Shown piece by piece: positions 16,696 to 25,437 of a stretch of 64,000 bases of DNA. The translations under genes were made by a program, and so were the position numbers. The notes under the pieces are model-generated. The model saw nothing but the letters and a program-made list of their open reading frames with translations, was not told the origin of the DNA and did not search any database. The stretch is from NCBI GenBank assembly GCA_944376125.1, contig CALWBQ010000050.1, forward strand, positions 1 to 64,000, given 5' to 3'. The first letter of the stretch is position 1. Each line of letters starts with the position of its first letter. Origin of the DNA: an uncultured Lachnospiraceae bacterium (lineage in GTDB: Bacteria > Bacillota > Clostridia > Lachnospirales > Lachnospiraceae).

Positions 16696-17235
16696 TTATA
16701 AAAATTTTGATGCCAACCCCCACAGAGCCGGAAATCCCCAGGTTTCTGCCGCCGCACCTGCCAGGGCAGCCGCAGTCAGACAGGCCAGGGCCGGAAGCCT
16801 CAGCTTTGCCGGCCTCTTCCCCGCCCAGACAGCCAGCGCAGCCCAGCACACGGCGTACAGCGGAAAATGGGGAAGAAGCGTCAGGCCAAACCACAGGGGG
16901 CCTGCAATTCCTTTCTGGAATGTAAAAACCGATATTTCTACCGCCATCGCCATACCGATATAGCCTGCGGCGGCCACAAAGCAGACGGCTCCCCAGGAGG
17001 TAAGTCCTGCCAGCCATCCGATAGCCATGGCAGCTCCGCGGCACCGAAACAAGTACCAGAATATCCCGCCTCCTCCGCCGGGTTCCCCGGCTGCTGAGAA
17101 AGGAAATGCGCTGAGACCTGCTTTCATTTCATTGCTGGAGAGATTGGCCACAGCCGTGCCAACTGCAATCCCTGTCAGGAAAGCCGCAAGCAGACTGTCC
17201 TGATAAGTCATGCGAATCCGCCTCACCAAGAACAT
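16696..17235 (-). CDS. SpoIIM-like membrane protein
   Basis: Hydrophobic protein of about 180 residues with about five predicted membrane segments, starting with a basic patch (RRIR) and the segment SLLAAFLTGIAVGTAVANL, which resembles the first membrane helix of stage II sporulation protein M. B. subtilis has spoIIM near nudF and before xerD, the same order as here, which is the main support. SpoIIM works with SpoIID and SpoIIP in peptidoglycan hydrolysis during engulfment. The start is uncertain: ATG 17235 has AGGGG directly abutting it, while the nearby TTG/GTG codons or ATG 17211 have better spacing. A glycine-rich loop (PGGGGG, about residue 50) is unusual. Confidence 0.6.
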   Translation of the reverse strand: MFLVRRIRMTYQDSLLAAFLTGIAVGTAVANLSSNEMKAGLSAFPFSAAGEPGGGGGIFWYLFRCRGAAMAIGWLAGLTSWGAVCFVAAAGYIGMAMAVEISVFTFQKGIAGPLWFGLTLLPHFPLYAVCWAALAVWAGKRPAKLRLPALACLTAAALAGAAAETWGFPALWGLASKFL

Positions 17236-17339
17236 CCCCTGATCCCGTTTTTGCAAGTTTATGCGGGGCAGTCCCTCTGTATGCACGGCCCTCCTTCCTA
17301 TCCTCTTCTTTATTCCCAGGTGCAAAGGATAGAACGATA

Positions 17340-17900
17340 CTATTTTCCGCCATATTTTGCTGCATAAGTCATAATCGCTGCCACCGTTTTTCCATCTGTC
17401 ATCTTTCCTGTATAAATCAACTCCTGGAGATCTTTCAGTTCCCACTCCTCGATGGATATCTGTTCATCCTCATCCAGGTGCTGATGGGAAGGGATCAGAT
17501 TTCTTGCCAGGAAAATATCAATAGCCTCATCGCAGAAAGCAATCGTGGTATTGACACTCAGGAGGTATTCCAGCTTTTCGCACCGATATCCAGTTTCTTC
17601 TTCCAGTTCCCGATAGGCGCACTCAATCTTTGGTTCATCTGGAGAGTCCAGCTTGCCTGCCGGAATCTCCAGGGTATAGCGGTCAAGGGCATTTCGATAC
17701 TGGCGAACCATTAAAATCTTACCTTCATCTGTCACGGGCAGGATGGCGGCTGCCCCGTCATGGTGGATAAAGTCCCAGTGAGCCTCGTGCCCATTGGCGA
17801 TCACCGTATCCTCATAAAACTTCAGTATTGTCCCTGTATATTTCAATTCCCGCTTCAAGCGAATAACTGGCTTTACCTCTTCCTTGCTCTCTTCGCTCAT
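17340..17900 (-). CDS. nudF: ADP-ribose pyrophosphatase (Nudix)
   Basis: Nudix hydrolase of 186 residues that cleaves ADP-ribose to AMP and ribose 5-phosphate. The Nudix box runs from GKLDSPDEP to REUXEEXGU as AYRELEEETGY, and MVRQYRNALDRYTLEIPAGK is the ADPRase-group lead-in. The ATG follows GGGGGAG, two bases after the proC stop codon, so it is co-translated with proC. Confidence 0.93.
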   Translation of the reverse strand: MSEESKEEVKPVIRLKRELKYTGTILKFYEDTVIANGHEAHWDFIHHDGAAAILPVTDEGKILMVRQYRNALDRYTLEIPAGKLDSPDEPKIECAYRELEEETGYRCEKLEYLLSVNTTIAFCDEAIDIFLARNLIPSHQHLDEDEQISIEEWELKDLQELIYTGKMTDGKTVAAIMTYAAKYGGK

Positions 17901-17902
17901 GT

Positions 17903-18706
17903 TTACTCCCCCTTCAATTTTTCATTTTTCCAATAGCTGGCATCGCAGGCTTTAATGACAGCACTGCGGAATCCGCTCTCCTCTAAGGCAGACACACCTT
18001 CTATGGTAGTGCCTCCGGGAGAGCAGACCATATCTTTCAGTTCTCCGGGATGCTTTCCCGTTTCCAAAACCATTTTTGCGCTTCCCAAAACTGCCTGAGC
18101 CGCCATCTCGTATGCGTCTTTCCTGGGAAGGCCGTATTTTACAGCTCCATCTGCCAGAGCCTCAATAAAAATGTAAACATAGGCAGGAGAACAGCCGCTG
18201 ACGCAGCTCACCGCGTCAATCAGCCGCTCCTCCACAATTTTCATCTTTCCGAACGAACAGAATATCTGCCGTATTTTTTCTTTTTCCTCATCCGTAAACA
18301 AAGCCTCATCATAGCAGATCCCTGTCATCCCCTCCCCGACCAGCGCGGGGGTATTCGGCATCGCTCTGACAATCCGCTCCGTTTTATTTAAAACTGCCTT
18401 CAAATAATCTCTGTCAATGCCTGCAGCGATAGAGATTACAATCTGGCCATCCTTCAGTCCCTGCCTGACATTGTCTGCCACACTTTTGATGTACTGCGGC
18501 TTTACCGCTAGAATCAGATATCTGACCTGCTCAGCACAGCTTTTCTCATTTTCCGCTGCCCTAACGCCTGTCTCCGCTTCCACTTTCCTGCTGCGCTCAC
18601 TGTCAGCATCATAAAACGTAATCTCCTCCTTGGGACACCATTTCAGCATTCCCTTTAAGATCGCATAACCCATGTTTCCCATTCCAATAAAGCCTATCTC
18701 TGCCAT
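17903..18706 (-). CDS. proC: Pyrroline-5-carboxylate reductase
   Basis: Last enzyme of proline synthesis, reducing pyrroline-5-carboxylate with NAD(P)H. An N-terminal Rossmann motif GFIGMGNMG and the family signature near the C terminus (DMVCSPGGTTIEGVSALEE) are intact; 267 residues is the usual length. GAGGAG precedes the ATG. It is followed by nudF with a two-base gap. Confidence 0.96.
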   Translation of the reverse strand: MAEIGFIGMGNMGYAILKGMLKWCPKEEITFYDADSERSRKVEAETGVRAAENEKSCAEQVRYLILAVKPQYIKSVADNVRQGLKDGQIVISIAAGIDRDYLKAVLNKTERIVRAMPNTPALVGEGMTGICYDEALFTDEEKEKIRQIFCSFGKMKIVEERLIDAVSCVSGCSPAYVYIFIEALADGAVKYGLPRKDAYEMAAQAVLGSAKMVLETGKHPGELKDMVCSPGGTTIEGVSALEESGFRSAVIKACDASYWKNEKLKGE

Positions 18707-18793
18707 CGCTCATCTCTCCTCTCAGTCAATCTTACAGCACGGCCCCCGCGAAATTCTTTGGCCCCATAGGGGCAGAGATTCCTATCAAACTAA

Positions 18794-18838
18794 AAAGGCG
18801 TCTGGATCGCCTTTTGTATCGGTAATCCAAACGCCTTT
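18794..18838 (-). terminator. Terminator after rny, with alternative pairings
   Basis: AAAGGCGTCTGGAT pairs with ATCCAAACGCCTTT (one mismatch) and is followed on the minus strand by a short T tract. Inner and outer copies of CGCCTTTT (18809-18815 and 18842-18848) allow at least two competing hairpins. Confidence 0.65.
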
Positions 18839-18869
18839 GCCGCCTTTTGTTTTCAGTTAATATGAACGT

Positions 18870-20414
18870 CTACTTTGCGTAATCTGTTACCCTGGATTCC
18901 CGGATAACATTGATCTTAATCTGTCCTGGATATTCCAGTTCGTCCTCAATTCGCTTCGCGATATCCCTTGCCAACAATACCATGTCATCATCGGATATCT
19001 GCTCCGGCACAACCATAATCCGGACTTCCCTGCCCGCCTGAACGGCAAAAGACTTGTCTACTCCCTTAAAGGAGTTGGTAATATCTTCTAACTGTTTCAA
19101 TCTGTTGGTATATGTCTCCAGAGTTTCACGTCTTGCCCCTGGTCTTGCCGCGGAAATCGTATCCGCCGCCTGAACGAGACATGCGATAAGGCTCTGGGGT
19201 TCAACATCGCCATGATGGGATTCCACCGCGTTGATCACCACCGCAGACTCTTTGTACTTGCGGCACAGATCAGCTCCAAGACGGATATGGGATCCTTCCA
19301 TCTCATGGTCAACGGACTTGCCAATGTCATGTAACAAACCAGCACGCTTTGCCAAACGAACGTCCAGCCCCATCTCAGCCGCCAAAAGCCCGGCCAACTG
19401 GGCCACTTCTATTGAATGTTTCAGCGCGTTCTGACCGTAACTGGTTCTGAATTTCATCTTACCCAAAAGTTTGACTAATTCTGGGTGGATGCCGTGGATA
19501 CCTACCTCTAATACGGCAGCTTCTCCCTCTTCCCGCATCATCGTCTCTACTTCTTTCTGCGCTTTTTCGACCATCTCTTCAATCCTTGCCGGATGAATAC
19601 GGCCGTCCACAATCAGACGCTCAAGAGCGATACGGGCAACTTCTCTTCGAATCGGATCAAATCCCGACAATACGACCGCTTCAGGAGTATCATCGATAAT
19701 CAACTCTACACCTGTCATTGTCTCTAAAGTCCGGATATTCCGGCCCTCACGCCCGATGATCCGGCCCTTCATTTCATCATTGGGAAGCTGTACTACAGAA
19801 ACTGTCGTTTCTGCAACATGATCAGCAGCACATCTCTGGATGGCCGTCACAATGTAATCCTTTGCCTTTTTATCGGCTTCTTCTTTTGCTTTGTTTTCTA
19901 GTTCCTTGATTAGTTTTGCAGTGTCATGCTTTACGTCGTCTTCAACAGATTTTAAAAGATATTCTTTTGCCTGTTCGGAGGTTAGACCTGAAATTTTTTC
20001 CAGTTCCTGTATCCCTTTCTCGTAAAGTGAATCCACTTCCGCTGTTTTTTTGCCAAGAACTTCCTCCCTGGCAAGAAGTCCTGCTTCTCGCTTTTCCAGG
20101 GCATCCGCCTTCTTTTCTACGTTCTCTTCTTTGCTTAGTACGCGCCTCTCATAACGCTGAAGCTCTGCTCTTCTCTCTCTTGTTTCCTTTTCCAGCTCAT
20201 TCTTAGTCTTTATCGACTCTTCTTTCGCCTCCAGAAGAGCTTCCCGCTTCTTTGTCTCTGCCGTTTTTAGCGCTTCATCTATTATCTCCCTGGACTTTTC
20301 TTCAGCAGACCCGATCTTGCTCTCATAGGTCTTTTTCCGGTATTCAACCGCCACGAACCAGGTAATAACAGCAACCACTAAGCCTGTTACCAATGCAGAT
20401 ATTACTGGTGACAC
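18870..20414 (-). CDS. rny: Ribonuclease Y
   Basis: Membrane-anchored endoribonuclease that initiates mRNA decay in many Firmicutes; 514 residues, family-typical. An N-terminal membrane helix (about 4-25) leads into a long charged coiled coil (about 30-200), then a KH domain (about 205-270, with [12 protein letters not shown]) and an HD domain (about 330-425, with LLHDIGK). The start is GTG with AGGAGG seven bases upstream, and that ribosome site is part of a small hairpin (20415-20427). It lies upstream of proC and downstream of recX, each as a separate unit. Confidence 0.96.
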   Translation of the reverse strand: MSPVISALVTGLVVAVITWFVAVEYRKKTYESKIGSAEEKSREIIDEALKTAETKKREALLEAKEESIKTKNELEKETRERRAELQRYERRVLSKEENVEKKADALEKREAGLLAREEVLGKKTAEVDSLYEKGIQELEKISGLTSEQAKEYLLKSVEDDVKHDTAKLIKELENKAKEEADKKAKDYIVTAIQRCAADHVAETTVSVVQLPNDEMKGRIIGREGRNIRTLETMTGVELIIDDTPEAVVLSGFDPIRREVARIALERLIVDGRIHPARIEEMVEKAQKEVETMMREEGEAAVLEVGIHGIHPELVKLLGKMKFRTSYGQNALKHSIEVAQLAGLLAAEMGLDVRLAKRAGLLHDIGKSVDHEMEGSHIRLGADLCRKYKESAVVINAVESHHGDVEPQSLIACLVQAADTISAARPGARRETLETYTNRLKQLEDITNSFKGVDKSFAVQAGREVRIMVVPEQISDDDMVLLARDIAKRIEDELEYPGQIKINVIRESRVTDYAK

Positions 20415-20427
20415 AGGAGCACCTCCT
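20415..20427 (-). promoter_or_regulatory. RBS hairpin of rny
   Basis: AGGAG-GTG-CTCCT: the ribosome-binding AGGAG is the left arm of a five-pair stem directly before the GTG start. It could lower initiation, but a three-base loop makes it weak. Confidence 0.4.
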
Positions 20428-20523
20428 TATTTAATTTTCATTGTACGAACTACAACAGTATAATTCTAAACTCTTTTCGGTAATGTGTCAAGTACAATAG
20501 GTGCTTTTGAAAAAAATACAGTC

Positions 20524-20555
20524 AAAATGCCCAATAGGACACAAACCGGCATTTT
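20524..20555 (-). terminator. Probable terminator overlapping the recX stop codon
   Basis: AAAATGCC / GGCATTTT, a perfect eight-pair stem whose upstream arm includes the TAA of recX. A T-rich stretch follows on the minus strand. Confidence 0.5.
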
Positions 20556-21174
20556 ACATCCATTCCTCGCTGAAATCCCCCAATACCCGGCGAATCACAT
20601 CAAAGGAATATCCCCTTCTGGCCAGCATGGCTGCTGCCTTATCCCGCTCTTTTTTCTCTAATTTTCTCCCCTGATATCCTTTCTGCTCCAGCAGCCGGCG
20701 GGCCTGCCCTTCCTCATCTACCGGCTGATCCCTCAGCAGATTTTCAGCCAGCTCCCTGTCAATTCCTTTCTGAAGGAGCCCAGTCAAGATCTGCTTCCGG
20801 CTCTTTCCTGAAGCCTTAGCCTGGGCATACCGCCTCCCATACGCTTCGTCGTTTATGTATCCATGCCTTTGAACCGCCGCCAATGCCCGCCCAACAGCAT
20901 TTTCCGGATATCCTTCCCTGATCAGCCTGCTGCGGAGCTCAAACTCTGTCTTGTCAGAGAACTCCAGAAGGCCCAGGATCCGCTCCCTGGCCCTTCGAAA
21001 CAGCAGCTCTTCAATCTCGTCCAAAACAGACTGGGAAAGGCTCTCTCCTTCCTCGATCCCCAGCTTTCTGATATCCCCCGGATATAAAACCAACGCAAGG
21101 TTCCCTTCCAAGAGAACCTTGCGTTTTCTTTTATCAAACTCCGTGATAGAAATTACACGAAATTTCTCCATCAT
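20554..21174 (-). CDS. recX: Regulatory protein RecX
   Basis: Modulator of RecA filaments, 206 residues. Three-helix repeats are visible (for example [42 protein letters not shown]... region, about 75-120) ending in [29 protein letters not shown]. The N-terminal [17 protein letters not shown] stretch is typical of Firmicute RecX. Its ATG overlaps the recA stop as ATGA, so recX is expressed with recA. Confidence 0.92.
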   Translation of the reverse strand: MMEKFRVISITEFDKRKRKVLLEGNLALVLYPGDIRKLGIEEGESLSQSVLDEIEELLFRRARERILGLLEFSDKTEFELRSRLIREGYPENAVGRALAAVQRHGYINDEAYGRRYAQAKASGKSRKQILTGLLQKGIDRELAENLLRDQPVDEEGQARRLLEQKGYQGRKLEKKERDKAAAMLARRGYSFDVIRRVLGDFSEEWM

Positions 21175-22244
21175 GCCTTACCTGCCTGTTCGCCGTCCTC
21201 GGAAGCTGCAGCAGACGCCGCCTCCTCAGGCCCTGCCGGGATTTCGCTTCCCTGAAGTCCATATTTCTCACGGACCTTAGCCTCAATCTCTGCGCAGAGA
21301 GCTGGATTATTCTCCAGATATATCTTTGCATTCTCGCGGCCCTGGCCGATCTTAGCGCCGCCGTACGCATACCAGGCTCCGCTCTTCTCCACAATGTTTT
21401 CCTTAGCTGCCAAATCCAAAATATCCCCGGTCTTGGAAATTCCCTTTCCAAACATGATATCAAACTCTGCCTCTTTAAAAGGCGGAGCGATCTTGTTTTT
21501 CACCACTTTCACCCGGACTCTGCTCCCTACGGCCTCTCCGCCCTGCTTCAGAGTCTCAATACGGCGCACATCCATACGGACAGAGGAATAGAATTTCAGA
21601 GCGCGGCCTCCCGTAGTTGTCTCCGGATTTCCGAACATTACGCCTACTTTTTCTCTCAGCTGGTTGATGAAAATCACGATACAGTTGGATTTGCTGATAA
21701 CAGCCGTCAGCTTTCTCAATGCCTGAGACATAAGCCGGGCCTGCAGACCCACATGTGAGTCTCCCATATCGCCGTCAATCTCTGCCTTGGGAACCAGGGC
21801 AGCAACCGAGTCTACAATAACAATATCCACAGCACCGGAGCGAACCATAGTTTCTGTAATCTCCAGTGCCTGTTCTCCATTGTCCGGCTGAGAAATGTAC
21901 AGATTGTCAATATCTACGCCGATTGCCTTCGCGTACACCGGATCCAGGGCATGCTCAGCATCTATGAATCCTGCAATGCCTCCCCTTTTCTGCACCTCTG
22001 CCACCATGTGAAGGGCTACAGTAGTCTTACCGCTGGACTCAGGGCCATATATCTCTACAATGCGGCCTCTGGGGACGCCTCCAAGGCCCAGAGCAATGTC
22101 AAGGCTGAGGGAACCGGTAGGGACTGTCTCAATGTTCATATTTACCCCTGAATCCCCCAGTTTCATAACTGAGCCTTTGCCGTAAGCCTTCTCAATCTGA
22201 GTCAGGGCCGCTTCCAAAGCCTTCTGTTTATCATCCTTATTCAT
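21171..22244 (-). CDS. recA: Recombinase RecA
   Basis: DNA strand-exchange ATPase and coprotease for LexA. Walker [10 protein letters not shown] (about residues 66-74), Walker [10 protein letters not shown], the [21 protein letters not shown]2 region and a C-terminal Ala/Glu-rich tail are all present; 357 residues is standard. The ATG follows GGAGGA. A strong promoter with an overlapping downstream LexA box controls it. Confidence 0.98.
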   Translation of the reverse strand: MNKDDKQKALEAALTQIEKAYGKGSVMKLGDSGVNMNIETVPTGSLSLDIALGLGGVPRGRIVEIYGPESSGKTTVALHMVAEVQKRGGIAGFIDAEHALDPVYAKAIGVDIDNLYISQPDNGEQALEITETMVRSGAVDIVIVDSVAALVPKAEIDGDMGDSHVGLQARLMSQALRKLTAVISKSNCIVIFINQLREKVGVMFGNPETTTGGRALKFYSSVRMDVRRIETLKQGGEAVGSRVRVKVVKNKIAPPFKEAEFDIMFGKGISKTGDILDLAAKENIVEKSGAWYAYGGAKIGQGRENAKIYLENNPALCAEIEAKVREKYGLQGSEIPAGPEEAASAAASEDGEQAGKA

Positions 22245-22259
22245 AAATATCCTCCAATA

Positions 22260-22273
22260 CGAACAAATGTTCT
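22260..22273. promoter_or_regulatory. LexA (SOS) box of recA
   Basis: CGAACAAATGTTCT contains the perfect Gram-positive LexA core GAAC-N4-GTTC, placed between the recA promoter and the ribosome site. Confidence 0.88.
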
Positions 22274-22285
22274 TTCAATAGTATA

Positions 22286-22314
22286 ACTATAATATACCCC
22301 TTGTGAAATGTCAA
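22286..22314 (-). promoter_or_regulatory. Sigma-A promoter of recA
   Basis: Minus-strand TTGACA (22309-22314), 17-base spacer, TATAGT (22286-22291), with the LexA box just downstream. Confidence 0.85.
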
Positions 22315-22374
22315 CCACTATTTTCCGCCTACCCTCAATAGGCATCACCGCCTTTTCATTTTGTTTTGATTCCA

Positions 22375-22547
22375 TGGAAACCCGGCGATCTGCCGTAAGA
22401 TGTTGATTCGGGGAGAAATCCCCTTGTGAACTTGCCTTTATGATGCCGCGGCCCTCTGAAGCATGGCAGCCTCCGGCGAACCTTAGCACCCGGATTTCTG
22501 CGGCAGGCGAAGAAACCGGTATGCACCGATATCATAACTGCTCTGCG
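22375..22547 (-). ncRNA. Candidate structured non-coding RNA upstream of recA
   Basis: A strong sigma-A promoter (22552-22580) points into a region of about 170 bases that has no credible reading frame but several stems. One hairpin pairs CCGG-TTTCT with AGAAA-T-CCGG; another is GGGGA-TTTC-TCCCC; CTGCCG near the 5' end can pair with CGGCAG near the 3' end, giving a possible closed rod. The size is in the range of 6S RNA, but I could not match it to 6S, SRP RNA or a known riboswitch by eye. The 3' end is not defined: no poly-T terminator is visible before the recA promoter, so it may run on into recA as a leader. Confidence 0.45.
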
Positions 22548-22551
22548 GTTA

Positions 22552-22580
22552 TTATACCCTCTCATCCCCAAATGTGCAAG
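22552..22580 (-). promoter_or_regulatory. Sigma-A promoter of the RNA candidate
   Basis: Minus-strand TTGCAC, 17-base spacer, perfect TATAAT. No coding start follows within about 170 bases. Confidence 0.75.
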
Positions 22581-22671
22581 CCATTTTCTCCGGCATTCCG
22601 GTCTGGCACCGTTCCTTCCCCCGAACACGCTTACGTTTTCACGGATTCTTCATATCATAATAAAAAAGAGG

Positions 22672-23574
22672 ATGGTACTGTACGTGAATCAGGTAAAGTC
22701 ATACATCCATTGGGGCGATGCCTATTCCAAGGGCCTTACCGGGCGCGGCGTAGGAGTTGCTGTCCTAGATACAGGCATTTATCCTCACAGAGATTTTGAC
22801 AGTCGGATCACCGCATTCCAGGATATCGTCAGCCGGCGTCCATCCCCCTATGATGACAATGGCCATGGAACCCACATTTCTGCCATTATCGGCGGCAGCG
22901 GAGCCGCCTCTGACGGCAAATTCCAGGGAATGGCCCCCGAATGTCATATTATCAGTGTGAAAGTCCTTGATTCCAAGGGAAATGGCTATGCTTCTGATGT
23001 GCTGGCCGGGCTCTCCTGGATTCGCTCCCACCGCTGTGAATACGGCATCCGGATCATCAATATCTCCGTAGGCTCCTTCTCCCGAAGGGGAATGACGGAA
23101 AATTCCGCTTTAGTCAGAGGCGTCAATGCTGCCTGGGATGATGGTCTGGTTGTCGTCGTCGCCGCAGGCAACAATGGCCCCGGCCGCATGACTATCACTA
23201 CCCCTGGGATCAGCCGGAAAGTGATCACTGTAGGCTGTTCTGATGATTATAAGGAAGTCCGAGTTTCCGGAAACCGCATGGTGGACTACTCAGGCCGCGG
23301 CCCAACCGTTGCCTGTGTGCTGAAGCCGGACGTGGTAGCCCCAGGCTCCCGCATCATAAGCTGCAAAAATTCTCCAGATCTTTATCAGATTAAAAGCGGC
23401 ACATCTATGTCCACCCCCATCGTCTCAGGCGCCATCGCCCTGCTCCTTCAAAAATACCCGGACATGTCAAACCGCGATGTCAAGCTGCGGCTTCGGGAAA
23501 CCTCCGAGGATCTGGGGCTCCCCCATATCCAGCAGGGGTGGGGGCTGCTGAATGTAGAGCGCCTTCTGCGGTAA
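22672..23574 (+). CDS. Intracellular S8 (subtilisin-like) serine peptidase
   Basis: Subtilase of 300 residues with the full catalytic triad: Asp in AVLDTGI, His in NGHGTH and Ser in GTSMSTP, plus the oxyanion Asn in AAGNNGP. There is no signal peptide and essentially no propeptide, since the Asp motif begins about 30 residues from the start. It resembles the intracellular and minor extracellular protease group of Firmicutes. The ATG at 22672 directly abuts AGAGG; a GTG at 22684 is better spaced and may be the true start. It is divergent from the recA region. Its target is unknown. Confidence 0.9.
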   Translation: MVLYVNQVKSYIHWGDAYSKGLTGRGVGVAVLDTGIYPHRDFDSRITAFQDIVSRRPSPYDDNGHGTHISAIIGGSGAASDGKFQGMAPECHIISVKVLDSKGNGYASDVLAGLSWIRSHRCEYGIRIINISVGSFSRRGMTENSALVRGVNAAWDDGLVVVVAAGNNGPGRMTITTPGISRKVITVGCSDDYKEVRVSGNRMVDYSGRGPTVACVLKPDVVAPGSRIISCKNSPDLYQIKSGTSMSTPIVSGAIALLLQKYPDMSNRDVKLRLRETSEDLGLPHIQQGWGLLNVERLLR

Positions 23575-23596
23575 CAATCGTTTTGGTTCTGCGGGG

Positions 23597-23629
23597 GTGT
23601 ATGCTGCATTTCAGCCATATGCCCCCATA
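23597..23629 (+). terminator. Weak hairpin after the subtilase gene
   Basis: GGGGGTGTATG pairs with CATATGCCCCC through two wobble pairs. No tight T tract follows, so terminator function is uncertain. Confidence 0.35.
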
Positions 23630-23665
23630 ACTGCGTTTATTTTTCACAATTTTTTCAATTTTCTA

Positions 23666-23693
23666 TTGATTCTTTTTAAAATTGTGCTACAAT
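23666..23693 (+). promoter_or_regulatory. Promoter of tRNA-Val
   Basis: TTGATT, 16-base spacer, TACAAT, ending about 10 bases before the tRNA 5' end. Confidence 0.55.
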
Positions 23694-23702
23694 AAAACAC
23701 AT

Positions 23703-23776
23703 GGAAGCATAGCTCAGCCGGGATGAGCGTTCGCCTCACACGCGAGAGGTCATGGGTTCGAGCCCCATTGCTTCCA
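23703..23776 (+). tRNA. tRNA-Val (anticodon CAC)
   Basis: Full cloverleaf: acceptor GGAAGCA/TGCTTCC, D stem GCTC/GAGC, anticodon stem TTCGC/GCGAG with loop CTCACAC (anticodon CAC, reads GTG), T arm ATGGG-TTCGAGC-CCCAT, discriminator A. CCA is not encoded. Confidence 0.95.
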
Positions 23777-23970
23777 CTTTCTTGCATTTTGCAGATGGTC
23801 TTCAGGGCAGAAAATGGCATTTTTCTTACGAAAACGAAAGAAATTAAGAAATTCTTAATAATCTTTTTCGAGAACATTCAAACATTATTTTCCACCCTGT
23901 GCTATACTAAGACCATAAGAAATGCATAAATCCTTAAATCCTTTTTGAAATTCAGATTCCAAAGAAAAGT

Positions 23971-24005
23971 AAGCTCCGTGCCCCATCACACATGGAGCTT
24001 TTTTT
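23971..24005 (+). terminator. Terminator downstream of tRNA-Val
   Basis: AAGCTCCGTG / CACATGGAGCTT (one wobble pair) followed by seven T residues on the plus strand, about 195 bases past the tRNA. The stretch 23777-23970 between them holds no gene that I can support. Confidence 0.75.
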
Positions 24006-24033
24006 CTGCCTATTTTTCCAGACACTTTCTTAA

Positions 24034-24107
24034 CGCAAAAAATGCTGTAAAACGGAATCCCTGCGCATACAGTCACCTGCAGCGCCAGGAAATGTTTTAC
24101 AGCATTT
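24034..24107 (-). terminator. Terminator after lysA
   Basis: Perfect 14-pair stem AAATGCTGTAAAAC / GTTTTACAGCATTT with an inner CCTG-GCGC/GCGC-AGG stem, followed on the minus strand by a run of T. Located 18 bases past the lysA stop. Confidence 0.85.
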
Positions 24108-24124
24108 CTATTTTTCTCAGCTCT

Positions 24125-25396
24125 TTACTTGCTGTACTTTTTCAGAATATCACAGAAATCAAAGGTAGCAAAATAGTCCTTCGGTGTTTCCGCCCGGCGG
24201 ATCATCTCCACCGTCCCGTCTTCTTTCAAAAGCAGTTCTGCCGACCTCAGCTTCCCATTATAATTGTAGCCCATTGAAAAGCCGTGAGCCCCAGTGTCGT
24301 GGATCACCAGGTAATCCCCCATAGAAATTTCCGGAAGCATCCTGTCAATGGCAAATTTATCATTGTTTTCACACAGAGACCCTGTTACATCGTATTTGTG
24401 ATCACAGGGCGCATGCTCCTTCCCCAGCACTGTAATATGGTGGTAAGCCCCATACATGGCAGGTCTCATCAGGTTGACAGCGCAGGCATCAACGCCAATA
24501 TACTCTTTATGAGTATGCTTTTCATGGATCGCCTGCGTCACCAGGCAGCCGTACGGGCCAAGCATAAACCGGCCCAATTCTGTATACAGGGCCACATCTC
24601 CCATCCCAGCAGGTACCAGGACTTCTTCGTAAACCTTTCTGACGCCCTCGCCGATCACTGCGATATCATTGGGCTCCTGGTCTGGACGGTAAGGGATTCC
24701 GATTCCTCCGGAAAGATTGATGAACTCAATGTGAGCTCCCGTCTCTCTCTGAAGCCGGACAGCCAGCTCAAACAGAACCTTTGCAAGCATCGGATAATAA
24801 TCATTGGTCACTGTATTGCTGGCAAGGAAAGCGTGGAGCCCGAAATGCTTCGCCCCTTTTGCTTTCAATGTAGAAAACGCCTCAAAAATCTGCTCCGTAG
24901 TCATCCCATATTTGGCATCCCCGGGGTTATCCATAATCCCATTGCTGATCTTAAAGATTCCTCCGGGATTATAGCGGCAGCTGATGGTTTCCGGAATATA
25001 GCCCAGGGTTTTCTCCAGACATTCAATATGGGTAATATCATCCAGGTTAATAATCGCCCCCAGCTTTGCAGCAAAGGCGAACTCTTCCGGCGGGGTGTCA
25101 TTGGAGGAAAACATAATGTCATGGCCGGTAAAGCCGCAGGCATCTGACATCATCAGCTCTGTCATAGAAGAGCAGTCTGTACCGCAGCCGTATTCCTGTA
25201 AAATTTTCAGGATAAAAGGATTGGGAGTGGCCTTCACCGCAAAATACTCCTTATACCCCTTATTCCAGGCAAAAGCCGCTTTCAGGCGCTTTGCATTTTC
25301 CCGGATCCCCTTCTCATCATACAGATGAAAGGGGGTTGGGTATGTCTTTGCGATCTCCCGGATCTGTTCAAGCGTAACAAAAGGTGTTTTTTCCAT
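24125..25396 (-). CDS. lysA: Diaminopimelate decarboxylase
   Basis: PLP-dependent fold III decarboxylase, last step of lysine synthesis (meso-diaminopimelate to lysine). The PLP lysine is in YFAVKATPNP (Lys55), and the glycine loop for PLP phosphate is NLSGGIGIPY. The C-terminal CENNDKFAIDR segment carries the usual catalytic cysteine. 423 residues fits the family. It is monocistronic: a gap of about 40 bases separates it from pyk upstream and a strong terminator follows. Ornithine/arginine decarboxylase relatives are less likely given the context-free but LysA-like CxxND motif. Confidence 0.9.
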   Translation of the reverse strand: MEKTPFVTLEQIREIAKTYPTPFHLYDEKGIRENAKRLKAAFAWNKGYKEYFAVKATPNPFILKILQEYGCGTDCSSMTELMMSDACGFTGHDIMFSSNDTPPEEFAFAAKLGAIINLDDITHIECLEKTLGYIPETISCRYNPGGIFKISNGIMDNPGDAKYGMTTEQIFEAFSTLKAKGAKHFGLHAFLASNTVTNDYYPMLAKVLFELAVRLQRETGAHIEFINLSGGIGIPYRPDQEPNDIAVIGEGVRKVYEEVLVPAGMGDVALYTELGRFMLGPYGCLVTQAIHEKHTHKEYIGVDACAVNLMRPAMYGAYHHITVLGKEHAPCDHKYDVTGSLCENNDKFAIDRMLPEISMGDYLVIHDTGAHGFSMGYNYNGKLRSAELLLKEDGTVEMIRRAETPKDYFATFDFCDILKKYSK

Positions 25397-25437
25397 AGTA
25401 AACCTCCATGTTCGCTGACGCGAACACCAGTCCTTTT

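Noticed and set aside
16463..17044. A 193-codon minus-strand frame overlapping the SpoIIM-like gene and its terminator
   Set aside because: It reads through a strong hairpin terminator and is out of frame with the membrane-protein frame that shows regular hydrophobic segments.
22241..22489. An 82-codon frame whose TGA overlaps the recA start
   Set aside because: It runs through the recA promoter and LexA box, so it would be lost from the recA transcript; composition gives no support.
22375..22547. Naming the RNA candidate as 6S RNA, SRP RNA or a known riboswitch
   Set aside because: No conserved core (such as the SRP GGAAGCAG loop or riboswitch motifs) could be recognised; only a covariance search can decide.
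23880..24005. A separate small RNA between tRNA-Val and the terminator at 23971
   Set aside because: TATACT (about 23899) resembles a -10, but no -35 lies at proper distance; the terminator can serve the tRNA transcript.
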